Assembly: GCA_030146905.1 (NCBI GenBank)
Contig: JASLAV010001119.1
Location: 1-6,291, forward strand
Length of the DNA stretch: 6,291 nucleotides
Direction of reading: 5' to 3'
Source: Lentzea sp.
GTDB taxonomy: Bacteria > Actinomycetota > Actinomycetes > Mycobacteriales > Pseudonocardiaceae
Positions 1-6,246 of the stretch are shown piece after piece. A program made the position numbers and the translations under genes. Every line of letters starts with the position of its first letter. The stretch's first letter is position 1. Under the pieces are notes generated by a model that saw only the letters and a program-made list of their open reading frames with translations, searched no databases and was not told the DNA's origin.

Positions 1-125
1 ACGTCCTTGGCGACCTCGAACAGGCCGGCGGGCGCCGCCGTGTCGGTCGGGCTGCCCTCCTTGCCACACGCGGTCAGGGCCAGTGCGCCCGTCAGCAGCA
101 CCGCCGCAAGGGTGCGAACCCTCAT
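1..125 (-). CDS. gluB: Glutamate-type ABC transporter substrate-binding lipoprotein, N-terminal part only
   Basis: Only the first 41 codons are present; the gene continues past the left edge. The ATG at 125-123 is preceded by a strong purine-rich ribosome binding site (AGGAGAAGG) a few bases upstream. The peptide begins MRVRTLAAVLLTGALALTAC: two arginines, a hydrophobic core and a lipobox L17-T18-A19-C20. It should therefore be exported, lipid-modified at Cys20 and held on the outer face of the membrane, where it would capture the substrate for the transporter. The mature part seen so far (GKEGSPTDTAAPAG...) is the usual flexible linker and says nothing about the ligand. The name rests on position: it lies 40 bp downstream of an amino-acid ABC ATPase on the same strand, the gluA-gluB order known from Corynebacterium and Streptomyces. 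Another polar amino acid, such as glutamine or aspartate, is possible. The permease genes gluC and gluD would be expected beyond the window. Confidence 0.75.
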   Translation of the reverse strand, partial: MRVRTLAAVLLTGALALTACGKEGSPTDTAAPAGLFEVAKD

Positions 126-165
126 CGTCCTTCTCCTGCCATTCGTTCGAAAAGTGGGCTGACTA

Positions 166-918
166 CTAGTGAGTCAGGATCTTGCCAAGGAAGTCCTTCG
201 CGCGGTTGGACTTCGGGGCCGAGAAGAACTCCTCCGGAGTGGAGTCCTCGACGACCTCGCCGTCGGACATGAAGATCACCCTGTCCGCGGCCTTGCGGGC
301 GAAGCCCATCTCGTGCGTGACGACCAGCATCGTCATGCCGTCCTTGGCGAGGCCCGTCATGACGTCCAGCACCTCCTGGACCATCTCGGGGTCCAGCGCG
401 GAGGTGGGCTCGTCGAACAGCATCACCTTGGGCTTCATCGCGAGCGCGCGGGCGATCGCCGCGCGCTGCTGCTGCCCACCTGAGAGCTGAGCCGGGAACT
501 TGTCGGCCTGGTTGGCGATCCCGACGCGCTCCAGCAGTTCCATCGCGGTCTTGCGGGCCTCGGCGGCCGGGGTCTTGCGCACCTTCGTCGGAGCGAGCAT
601 CACGTTCTCGACGATGGTCTTGTGCGCGAAGAGGTTGAACGACTGGAACACCATGCCGACATCGGCGCGCAGGCGTGCCAGTTCCTTTCCCTCCGCCGGA
701 AGGGGCTGCCCGTCGACCTCGATGATCCCGGAATCGATCGGCTCGAGGCGGTTGATGGTCCGGCACAGGGTCGACTTACCGGAACCCGACGGCCCCAGCA
801 CGACCACGACCTGCCCCTTCGGCACCTCCAGCTGCACGTTCTTGAGCACGTGCAGCGGGCCGAAGAACTTGTCCACACCCGCCACGTGAATCATCGGCGG
901 GGCAGAGGCGGCAGTCAT
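166..918 (-). CDS. gluA: Glutamate/polar amino-acid ABC transporter ATP-binding protein
   Basis: This is the ATPase that powers import of a polar amino acid, probably glutamate, working as a dimer on the cytoplasmic side of the permease. Numbered from the upstream ATG at 930, the motifs are: Walker [10 protein letters not shown] at 46-54, Q-loop Q96 in MVFQSFNLF, signature LSGGQ at 149-153, Walker B VMLFDE at 169-174 with catalytic E174, D-loop SALD at 177-180, and switch histidine H206 in VVTHE. The set is complete and the sequence is typical of the HisP/GlnQ/GluA subfamily. I prefer the ATG at 918 (MTAASAPP..., 250 aa) to the one at 930 (254 aa). GGAGG lies 5 bases before the 918 codon, whereas the 930 codon has only C-rich sequence before it. 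It is the first gene of a minus-strand operon with gluB 40 bp downstream, and it diverges from the two-component genes, which are its probable regulators. The family is certain; the substrate is inferred from context. Confidence 0.93.
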   Translation of the reverse strand: MTAASAPPMIHVAGVDKFFGPLHVLKNVQLEVPKGQVVVVLGPSGSGKSTLCRTINRLEPIDSGIIEVDGQPLPAEGKELARLRADVGMVFQSFNLFAHKTIVENVMLAPTKVRKTPAAEARKTAMELLERVGIANQADKFPAQLSGGQQQRAAIARALAMKPKVMLFDEPTSALDPEMVQEVLDVMTGLAKDGMTMLVVTHEMGFARKAADRVIFMSDGEVVEDSTPEEFFSAPKSNRAKDFLGKILTH

Positions 919-1054
919 CCAGTCCTCCATTAGGGGGTCGTCGGCGTTGGCGGAAACCTAGGTGTCCGGCACCACACCAGTCCAGGACATTGAGCAAGAC
1001 TTAGGGTCTCAACTCTGTCACAGGCGGAGATCGGTTGCCCGGGAGGTAGCGAAA
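919..1054. promoter_or_regulatory. Divergent control region between gluA and the response regulator gene
   Basis: These 136 bases must carry the promoters of both the minus-strand glu operon and the plus-strand two-component operon. Visible elements include an inverted repeat TTGAG (990-994) / CTCAA (1008-1012) with a 13-base spacer. There is also a direct-repeat pair GTCTCA (1006-1011) / GTCACA (1017-1022) with 11-bp spacing, about one helical turn, which suits the tandem binding of OmpR-family regulators. The palindrome ACCTAGGT sits at 956-963. On the minus strand TTGAGA could be a -35, with the weak hexamer TGTCCT 17 bases downstream as a -10. The ribosome binding sites are GGAGG for gluA (inside 921-930) and GGGAGG (1041-1046) for the regulator. 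That the region is regulatory is near certain; the particular sites are guesses. Confidence 0.5.
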
Positions 1055-1729
1055 GTGCGCGTGCTGCTCGTCGAGGACGACGACAGGGTCGCTGAGGCCC
1101 TGGTCCCCGCCCTGACCAGACGGGGTTTCCACGTCGACCGGCAGGCCACCGGGCGCGGCACGCTCGACCGCCTCGCCGGCGTCGACGTGGTGCTGCTCGA
1201 CCTCGGCCTGCCCGACATGGACGGGGTGACGCTGTGCCGGGCGATCAGGGCCGCCTCGGACGTCGCGATCATCGTGGTGTCCGCGCGGGGTGAGATCGAC
1301 GACCGCATCCTCGGCCTGCACGCCGGGGCCGACGACTACCTGGTCAAGCCCTACGACGTGGGTGAGCTCGTCGCCCGCGTGCACGCCGTGCGCCGCCGGC
1401 GTGGTGCCGATCCGGTCGGTGTCGGGTCGGCGTCGACGGAGGTGTTCGAGACCGGTGACGTGCGGGTCGACCTGGGGCGCCACGAGGTCACCGTGGCGGG
1501 TGAGTCGGTCGCCCTGTCCCGCAAGGAGTTCCAGGTTCTCGCGCTCGTCATGGCCGCGGGTGGCGCGGTGTGCACGCGCGAGCGGATCCTCGCCGAGGTG
1601 TGGGGGAGGACCTGGTCCGGTGCCAACCGCACGCTGGACGTCCACGTGGCCACGCTGCGCACGAAGCTCGGCCGTCCCTCCCTGCTGGAGACGGTGCGTG
1701 GTGTCGGATACCGGCTGGGTCAGGTGTGA
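1055..1729 (+). CDS. gluR: OmpR/PhoB-family response regulator, probable glutamate-uptake regulator
   Basis: This 224-aa DNA-binding regulator is the partner of the downstream kinase. The receiver domain (about 1-115) has the acidic pair D8-D9 after VLLVE, the phospho-accepting D49 in LLDLGLPDMDG, the switch residues S76 and Y95, and the conserved K98 in DDYLVKPY. The winged-helix domain (about 130-222) shows LSRKEFQVLALV, the RERILAEVWG helix, the recognition-helix motif NRTLDVHVATLRTKL and the end motif VRGVGYRLG. The GTG at 1055 is chosen because GGGAGG lies 8 bases upstream and the protein then starts directly at the receiver strand MRVLLVEDD. An in-frame start at 962 would add 31 residues unlike any receiver domain. 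It reads away from gluA, and the kinase follows after 54 bp. I recall an equivalent pair beside gluABCD in S. coelicolor (GluR-GluK, SCO5778-5779) reported to respond to glutamate. The symbol is assigned by that synteny and has not been checked by alignment. Confidence 0.9.
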   Translation: MRVLLVEDDDRVAEALVPALTRRGFHVDRQATGRGTLDRLAGVDVVLLDLGLPDMDGVTLCRAIRAASDVAIIVVSARGEIDDRILGLHAGADDYLVKPYDVGELVARVHAVRRRRGADPVGVGSASTEVFETGDVRVDLGRHEVTVAGESVALSRKEFQVLALVMAAGGAVCTRERILAEVWGRTWSGANRTLDVHVATLRTKLGRPSLLETVRGVGYRLGQV

Positions 1730-1783
1730 TCTCAATTGGGTGATCTTCTGCCGGCGTGCTTCCACCGGGTGGGGTGACGGCTC

Positions 1784-3169
1784 GTGAGATCTCGGTTGCT
1801 GGGCGTGGTCCTGGCCCTCGTCGTGCTCGTCCTGGTGGGACTGGGAGTGCCGCTCGGCCGCGGTGTGGCGGCCGCGGAGCAGCAGGAGATGTTCCTCGAC
1901 CGGCTCACCGACACCAGCCGGTTCGCGTCGCTGGCGCAGCGGCCGCTGATCGACGACCAGCCGAACGTGCTGCGCCCGGAGCTGCAGCGCTACGACGAGC
2001 TCTACGACATCGGCGTGGCCGTGGTGGCCCGCGACGCGCCGACCGTGCCTCTGGTGGCGTCGCGCAACGACCTCGCGCTCGGTGACAGCGCCGTGCAGGA
2101 CCTCATCAGCAAGGCGCTGGCCGGTCGCCTGCCGGTCGTGCCGCCGCTGTTCATGCCCTGGAACGACACGCGGCTGGTGCTCGCCGAACCCGTCCTGGTC
2201 GACGGCGAGGTGCGCGGCGCGGTGATCACGTTCTCGCCGACGTCCAAGACCCGCTTCGAGGTGCTGGCGTGGTGGGGGCTGCTGCTCGCGGCGAGCCTGC
2301 TGGTGCTGGCGCTCGCGGTGCTGCTGGCGCTGCCGGTGGTGCGCTGGACGCTGCGGCCGGTGCAGGCGCTCGACGACGCGACCGGCAAGCTGCTGGCCGC
2401 CGTCGTGGCGGGACGCCCGGTGCCGCCGGTGGGCGCGGAGAGCGGGCCGCCGGAACTGCGGCAGCTCAGCCGGTCGTTCGACCAGATGGCCGCGAACGTG
2501 AGCGATGTCCTTGCCGCGCAACGGGCGTTCGTCGCGGACGCGTCACATCAACTTCGCAACCCGTTGACGGCGTTGAAACTCAGGCTGTCCAACCTGGAGG
2601 GTCACGTCGACGCCGAGGCCGAGGTGCACCAGGTCGAGGCGCTGAGCGAGACCGACCGGCTCAACCGGATCCTCGACGAGCTGCTCGCCATGGCGCGCAC
2701 GGAGTCCAGCTCCGTCGACCCCGTGCCGGTGGACGTCGACAAGTCCGTGGCGGCACGGCTGTCCGCGTGGCAGGCGGCCGCGGCCTCGAAGGAGGTCCAC
2801 CTCGTGCTGGACGGCGAGCCCGTCGGCATGGCGCTCGCGCCACCGCGCGGCGTCGAGACGGTGCTCGACGCGCTGCTCGACAACGCGCTGAAGTTCACGC
2901 CGGAGGGCACGCTGATCGTCGTCGACGTGCGCAAGGCCGACGGCGTCGTGACGCTGTCCGTCGCCGACCACGGTCCAGGGCTGCAGCCCGACGAGCTCGA
3001 ACGCGCGACCGACAGGTTCTGGCGCAGCCCCGCCCACCAGAACGTGCCGGGGTCGGGGCTGGGGCTGTCGATCGTGCGGCTCGTCGTCGAACGCGTGGAC
3101 GGCGCGGTCCGGCTCGAGTCGCCGGAGGACGGCGGCCTGAAGGTCGTGATCGAGCTGCCGGCCGTCTAG
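1784..3169 (+). CDS. gluK: Membrane sensor histidine kinase, probable glutamate sensor
   Basis: This 461-aa kinase senses an external signal and phosphorylates the upstream regulator. Domains in order: membrane helix 1 at about 5-25; an extracytoplasmic domain at about 27-160; membrane helix 2 at about 162-186; HAMP at about 187-240; a DHp helix with the H-box DASHQLRNPL, phospho-accepting H255; and an ATPase domain with the N-box LLDNALKFTP (N367), G1 box DHGPGL (395-400), F-box region RFWR and G2 box GSGLGLSI (423-430). All catalytic motifs are intact. The external domain ends in a strand pattern (AEPVLVDGEVRGAVITFSP) that resembles small PDC/Cache-like sensor folds; this is an impression, not a match. 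The GTG at 1784 has a GGGGTGA ribosome binding site about 6 bases upstream, and 54 bp separate it from the regulator, so the two are probably cotranscribed. Its TAG stop lies in the CTAG at the edge of the mobile-element-like sequence that follows. The kinase call is certain; the ligand is inferred from the glu neighbourhood. Confidence 0.9.
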   Translation: MRSRLLGVVLALVVLVLVGLGVPLGRGVAAAEQQEMFLDRLTDTSRFASLAQRPLIDDQPNVLRPELQRYDELYDIGVAVVARDAPTVPLVASRNDLALGDSAVQDLISKALAGRLPVVPPLFMPWNDTRLVLAEPVLVDGEVRGAVITFSPTSKTRFEVLAWWGLLLAASLLVLALAVLLALPVVRWTLRPVQALDDATGKLLAAVVAGRPVPPVGAESGPPELRQLSRSFDQMAANVSDVLAAQRAFVADASHQLRNPLTALKLRLSNLEGHVDAEAEVHQVEALSETDRLNRILDELLAMARTESSSVDPVPVDVDKSVAARLSAWQAAAASKEVHLVLDGEPVGMALAPPRGVETVLDALLDNALKFTPEGTLIVVDVRKADGVVTLSVADHGPGLQPDELERATDRFWRSPAHQNVPGSGLGLSIVRLVVERVDGAVRLESPEDGGLKVVIELPAV

Positions 3170-3186
3170 GCCCTGTCCTGCGGGTC
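3164..3186 (+). repeat. Left arm of 23-bp perfect inverted repeat
   Basis: These 23 bases are the exact reverse complement of 3312-3334. The arm covers the last codon and TAG stop of the kinase gene (GTC TAG), then GCCCTGTCCTGCGGGTC. The shared GTCTAG part is best explained as target sequence, and the following 17 bases as the terminal repeat of an inserted element. Confidence 0.95.
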
Positions 3187-3328
3187 GCGTCCGCGGTAGT
3201 TCGCGGCCGAGGGCCCCGGAGACGGCACCGCCGCACCACCCGAATACGCCCGGTATGAGGCCGTCGCGGCGGCACCGCCTCCGGTCGCTCGACCGTGACT
3301 CTCATCGAACGGACCCGCAGGACAGGGC
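3170..3328. mobile_element. Candidate miniature inverted-repeat element (MITE-like), flanked by CTAG
   Basis: This is 159 bp of non-coding sequence with 17-bp perfect terminal inverted repeats (GCCCTGTCCTGCGGGTC and its complement) and CTAG immediately outside each end (3166-3169 and 3329-3332). That is the structure of a non-autonomous transposable element with a 4-bp target duplication. CTAG-type (YTAR) duplications are known for part of the IS5 family, so a parent IS of that kind is plausible. The duplication could instead be TA or TAG, with longer terminal repeats. No transposase fragment is readable inside. The interior is rich in secondary structure: a hairpin 3191-3195/3202-3206, a 7-bp stem 3228-3234/3266-3272, a hairpin 3282-3287/3290-3295 and a 10-bp direct repeat CGGCACCGCC at 3223-3232 and 3270-3279. 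The ends and flanks are seen directly; mobility is inferred. As it lies between convergent genes, it could also help end transcription from both sides. Confidence 0.65.
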
Positions 3329-3334
3329 CTAGAC
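3312..3334 (-). repeat. Right arm of 23-bp perfect inverted repeat
   Basis: This arm is the exact reverse complement of 3164-3186, separated from it by 125 bases. Read on the minus strand it contains the last codon and TAG stop of the TAXI gene (GTC TAG) followed by the same 17-base terminal repeat. Both converging genes therefore end in identical sequence. Confidence 0.95.
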
Positions 3335-4243
3335 CTTGGCGTCGCGGTAGTAGCGCATCGCGCCGTTGTGCAGCGGTACCGGCGACGTCTCGATCGCCGA
3401 CCGCTGCTCGATGGTGCGGGCCGCCGAGTGCGCCTTCACGAGCTCCGGCTGGCCGTCGAAGAGCTGCCGCACGAGCGCCTCGGCCACGTCGTCGGGCATC
3501 TTCTCGTTGACGAGCAGGAAGTTGCGCACCACGAGGGTGATGACCGGCCCGGACTGCAGGTTGTAGGTGGAGCCGGGCAGCGTCGCCGACCCGTACACGG
3601 GGTACTGCTGGCGGAACGTCACCAGGTCGTCCCTCAGGTCGAGCATCCGCACGCCGAGCTCCTTCGTGAGCTGCGTGATGCGCGCCGTCGGCAGGCCGCC
3701 CGACCAGAAGAACGCGTCGACCTTGCCCTCCCGCATGGCCTGGGCGGAGTCGTCCAGGTTGAGGTTGACCTCCTGCGGCGTGACGTTCGCCGACCGCAGC
3801 AGCCGGCGCGCGATGATCTCGACGCCCGACTCCCTGCCGCCGATCGACACGCGCAGGCCGGACAGCTGGCTGAGCTTCGTGACCGGCAGGTCGGCCCGCA
3901 CGATGACCTGCAGGTAGTCGTCGTGCATCCTGGCCAGCGCGCGCAGCCGGTCGGCACCCTGCACCCCGTCGACGGCGTCGGCCTGCGAGAAGCCGACCTG
4001 CGCCTGGTCGTTGACCAGCCTCACGACGTTGTCCTTGGATCCCGCGGTCGCGACGACCTGGGGCCGCGGGATGCCCAGCCGCCCGCTCCAGATGCCGGCG
4101 AGACCGTTGCCGAGGGAGTAGTAGACGCCGCCCTCGCTGCCGGTCGCCATCGTGATCTTGACGTCCTCGAGCGTGCTGCCACAGCCCGTCAGGACCGTCG
4201 CGGCGGTCAGCAGGCCCACTGCCAGATGCACTCGTCCCAGCAC
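3329..4243 (-). CDS. TAXI-family TRAP-type solute-binding lipoprotein
   Basis: This 304-aa exported ligand-binding protein belongs to the TAXI (NMT1-like) family. It starts with a lipoprotein signal: an arginine at 4, a hydrophobic core, then the lipobox L18-T19-G20-C21. The mature N-terminus carries the family hallmark [18 protein letters not shown], which binds the ligand's carboxylate in relatives, followed by [12 protein letters not shown] and [22 protein letters not shown], all typical of the fold. Family members bind small carboxylates, with glutamate reported for some. The GTG at 4243 is chosen because it gives a normal signal peptide with a basic residue. A GTG at 4231 is the alternative (300 aa), and neither has a strong ribosome binding site. 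No DctQ/DctM-type membrane subunit is in the window, so it is an orphan here. It converges on the kinase gene, with their stops 159 bp apart across the mobile-element-like sequence. A role as ligand-presenting partner of the kinase is possible but unproven. Confidence 0.88.
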   Translation of the reverse strand: MLGRVHLAVGLLTAATVLTGCGSTLEDVKITMATGSEGGVYYSLGNGLAGIWSGRLGIPRPQVVATAGSKDNVVRLVNDQAQVGFSQADAVDGVQGADRLRALARMHDDYLQVIVRADLPVTKLSQLSGLRVSIGGRESGVEIIARRLLRSANVTPQEVNLNLDDSAQAMREGKVDAFFWSGGLPTARITQLTKELGVRMLDLRDDLVTFRQQYPVYGSATLPGSTYNLQSGPVITLVVRNFLLVNEKMPDDVAEALVRQLFDGQPELVKAHSAARTIEQRSAIETSPVPLHNGAMRYYRDAKV

Positions 4244-4300
4244 CTGCGCATCGTGCCACGGGGGCGTTCTACGCTTGCACCCGACGAAAGGTTGGTTGCA
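4244..4300. promoter_or_regulatory. Short divergent promoter region, TAXI gene / miaB
   Basis: Only 57 bases separate the start codons of two divergent genes, so both promoters must be packed here or extend into the opposite coding sequence. The miaB ribosome binding site GAAAGG is at 4286-4291, 9 bases before its GTG. TACGCT (4271-4276) fits an actinobacterial -10 (TAnnnT) for miaB, but no good -35 accompanies it. I see no convincing promoter for the TAXI gene. Confidence 0.35.
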
Positions 4301-5767
4301 GTGACCCGCAGTTACCAGATTCGCACGTTCGGTTGTCAGATGAACGTGCACGACTCCGAACGGCTCGCCGGTCTGCTGGAGGACGCTGGCTACGCGCGGG
4401 CCGCCGAGGACGAGCAGGCCGACGTCGTCGTCTTCAACACCTGCGCCGTCCGCGAGAACGCCGACAACAAGCTCTACGGCACGCTCGGCCACCTCGCGCC
4501 GCGCAAGACGGCGAACCCCGACATGCAGATCGCGGTCGGCGGCTGCCTCGCGCAGAAGGACCGCAGCGAGATCGTCCGGCGCGCCCCGTGGGTGGACGTC
4601 GTGTTCGGCACGCACAACATCGGTTCGCTGCCGGTGCTGCTCGAACGCGCCCGCCACAACTCCGAGGCGCAGGTCGAGATCCTCGACGCGCTGGAGACGT
4701 TCCCGTCGTCGCTGCCCGCCGCCCGCGACTCCGCCTACTCGGGCTGGGTGTCGATCTCGGTGGGCTGCAACAACACCTGCACGTTCTGCATCGTGCCGTC
4801 ACTGCGCGGCAAGGAGAAGGACCGCCGCCCCGGTGACGTGCTGGCCGAGGTCCAGACGCTCGTGGACGAGGGCGTGCTGGAGGTGACGCTGCTGGGCCAG
4901 AACGTCAACTCCTACGGCGTCGAGTTCGGCGACAGGCTCGCGTTCGGCAAGCTGCTGCGCGCCTGCGGTGACATCGACGGCCTGGAACGCGTGCGCTTCA
5001 CCTCGCCGCACCCCAAGGACTTCACCGACGACGTCATCGCCGCGATGGCCGAGACGCCGAACGTGTGCCACAGCCTGCACATGCCGCTGCAGTCCGGTTC
5101 CGACCGGCTGCTCAAGGCGATGCGCCGCTCGTACCGCACCGAGAAGTACCTGGGCATCATCGACAAGGTCCGCGCCGCCATGCCGGACGCCGCGATCACC
5201 ACCGACATCATCGTCGGCTTCCCCGGCGAGACCGAGGAGGACTTCCAGGGCACGCTCGACGTGGTGCGCCAGGCCAGGTTCTCGTCGGCGTTCACGTTCC
5301 AGTACTCCAAGCGCCCCGGCACGCCCGCGGCCGAGCTGCCGGACCAGCTGCCGAAGGCCGTGGTGCAGGAGCGGTTCGAGCGGCTCGTGGCGCTGCAGAA
5401 CGAGATGACCCACTCGTTGAACGTCGAGCAGGTGGGCAGGACCGTCGAGGTCCTCGTCGCCACCGGCGAGGGCAAGCGCGACGCCGAGACGCACCGCATG
5501 AGCGGCCGTGCGCGCGACGGGCGTCTCGTGCACTTCACGCCCGGTACCACCGCCCCGCGTCCCGGTGACGTCGTCGAGACCGTCGTGACCTACGGCGCCC
5601 CGCACTACCTCGTCGCGGACGGCGAGCCGCTGTCGTGGCGGCGCACCAAGGCCGGTGACCGCTCCGAGGCGGGCATCAAGCCCAAGACCGCCGGTGTCGG
5701 CCTCGGCCTGCCGTCGTTCGGTGCCCCTGCTCCGCTGCCCGCCGTCTCGGGGTGTGCTGCCTCGTGA
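4301..5767 (+). CDS. miaB: tRNA-2-methylthio-N6-dimethylallyladenosine synthase MiaB
   Basis: MiaB is a radical-SAM methylthiotransferase that converts i6A37 to ms2i6A37, next to the anticodon of tRNAs reading U-starting codons, in the cytosol. The 488-aa protein starts [20 protein letters not shown]. The N-terminal UPF0004 domain carries the auxiliary-cluster cysteines C12, C48 and C82. The radical-SAM domain has C156-x3-C160-x2-C163 (GCNNTCTFC) for the SAM-binding cluster, followed by [10 protein letters not shown]. The TRAM RNA-binding domain runs from about 373 to 440. A tail of about 48 residues follows, longer than in E. coli MiaB (474 aa in total). All six cluster cysteines are present. 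The GTG at 4301 is fixed by homology at the N-terminus and by GAAAGG upstream; the reading frame stays open far upstream to 3368, but only as antisense to the TAXI gene. The stop overlaps the next gene by 4 nt. MiaB is distinguished from MtaB and RimO by TFGCQMN and the MiaB-type core. Confidence 0.97.
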   Translation: MTRSYQIRTFGCQMNVHDSERLAGLLEDAGYARAAEDEQADVVVFNTCAVRENADNKLYGTLGHLAPRKTANPDMQIAVGGCLAQKDRSEIVRRAPWVDVVFGTHNIGSLPVLLERARHNSEAQVEILDALETFPSSLPAARDSAYSGWVSISVGCNNTCTFCIVPSLRGKEKDRRPGDVLAEVQTLVDEGVLEVTLLGQNVNSYGVEFGDRLAFGKLLRACGDIDGLERVRFTSPHPKDFTDDVIAAMAETPNVCHSLHMPLQSGSDRLLKAMRRSYRTEKYLGIIDKVRAAMPDAAITTDIIVGFPGETEEDFQGTLDVVRQARFSSAFTFQYSKRPGTPAAELPDQLPKAVVQERFERLVALQNEMTHSLNVEQVGRTVEVLVATGEGKRDAETHRMSGRARDGRLVHFTPGTTAPRPGDVVETVVTYGAPHYLVADGEPLSWRRTKAGDRSEAGIKPKTAGVGLGLPSFGAPAPLPAVSGCAAS

Positions 5768-6246
5768 ACGATCCCAAGAAGGACGCCGACGAGTTCCTCC
5801 GCAAGGAGATCGACGACGTGGAGCACCAGGCCGCCAGGCGCATCGACCCCGGCACCGGGGCGTTGACGATCTCGATCGCGGTGCTGGCGTTGCTGGTGTC
5901 GCTGGTGCTGCCGTGGATCGGGGACCAGACCGGTCTGAGCGTGGTGCTCGGTGAGACCACGAACTTCCTGCCGCGGGTGTTCTCGTTCCTGGCGCTCGGC
6001 GTCGGTGTGCTCGGATCCGGCATCACGCTCGCGGTCCGGCGCTGGGGTCTCGCGTGGGTGTGCGCGCTGGGCCTGTTCGCGGGCTCGGTGACGGGCGTGC
6101 TGTCGATCTGGACGCAGCAGACGACCACGAGCAACAAGACGATCGGCCCCGGCCCCGGCATCGGCCTGATCATCGCGGTGGTCGCGGTGGTCGTGCTGCT
6201 GGCGAAGTGGGTGAAGCTCGCGGCTTCGCGCCCGCCCCAGCTGTGA
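5764..6246 (+). CDS. Four-helix integral membrane protein, Rv2732c-like
   Basis: This is a 160-aa membrane protein of unknown function. It has a charged, soluble N-terminus (about 1-30, [31 protein letters not shown] when read from the GTG) that could form a short amphipathic helix. Four hydrophobic segments follow at about 33-52, 68-91, 95-116 and 127-147, and the C-terminus is short and basic. There is no signal peptide and no catalytic motif that I recognise. The GTG at 5764 overlaps the miaB stop codon (GTGA), so translation is probably coupled; an in-frame GTG at 5752 would add only four residues. In Mycobacterium tuberculosis, miaB (Rv2733c) is likewise followed by a membrane protein gene, Rv2732c, and this looks like its counterpart by position, topology and size class. 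That link is recalled synteny, not an alignment. A direct role in tRNA modification is not suggested by the sequence. Confidence 0.85.
   Translation: MNDPKKDADEFLRKEIDDVEHQAARRIDPGTGALTISIAVLALLVSLVLPWIGDQTGLSVVLGETTNFLPRVFSFLALGVGVLGSGITLAVRRWGLAWVCALGLFAGSVTGVLSIWTQQTTTSNKTIGPGPGIGLIIAVVAVVVLLAKWVKLAASRPPQL

Noticed and set aside
962..1054. 31-residue N-terminal extension of the response regulator
   Set aside because: The receiver domain begins at the GTG at 1055, which has its own ribosome binding site; the extension has no receiver similarity and covers the promoter region.
1762..1772. CCACC/GGTGG hairpin before the kinase start
   Set aside because: The stem is only 5 bp with a one-base loop and is at chance level in this GC content; it merely overlaps the ribosome binding site region.
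1001..2521. 506-codon open frame on the minus strand
   Set aside because: It is antisense to the response regulator and kinase genes, has histidine/arginine-rich low-complexity composition typical of high-GC shadow frames, and shows no domain. The plus-strand genes have full motif sets.
2269..3258. 329-codon plus-strand frame overlapping the kinase and the element
   Set aside because: Its composition is almost entirely Arg/Ala/Gly, which marks it as the alternate frame of the kinase gene.
3164..3334. Inverted repeat as an ordinary intrinsic terminator
   Set aside because: The arms are 125 bases apart, there is no T-tract, and the flanking CTAG copies fit an insertion better. Some terminating effect is still possible.
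2895..4259. 454-codon open frame on the minus strand
   Set aside because: It is out of frame with the TAXI gene, is arginine/alanine/glycine-rich, and runs through both the element and the kinase 3' end. It is a shadow.
3368..4300. Long in-frame upstream extension of miaB
   Set aside because: It is antisense to the TAXI gene and unlike any MiaB; the canonical MiaB N-terminus and a ribosome binding site place the start at 4301.
4244..4657. Upstream extension of the TAXI gene to an ATG at 4657
   Set aside because: It would bury the lipoprotein signal peptide inside the protein and overlap miaB antisense.
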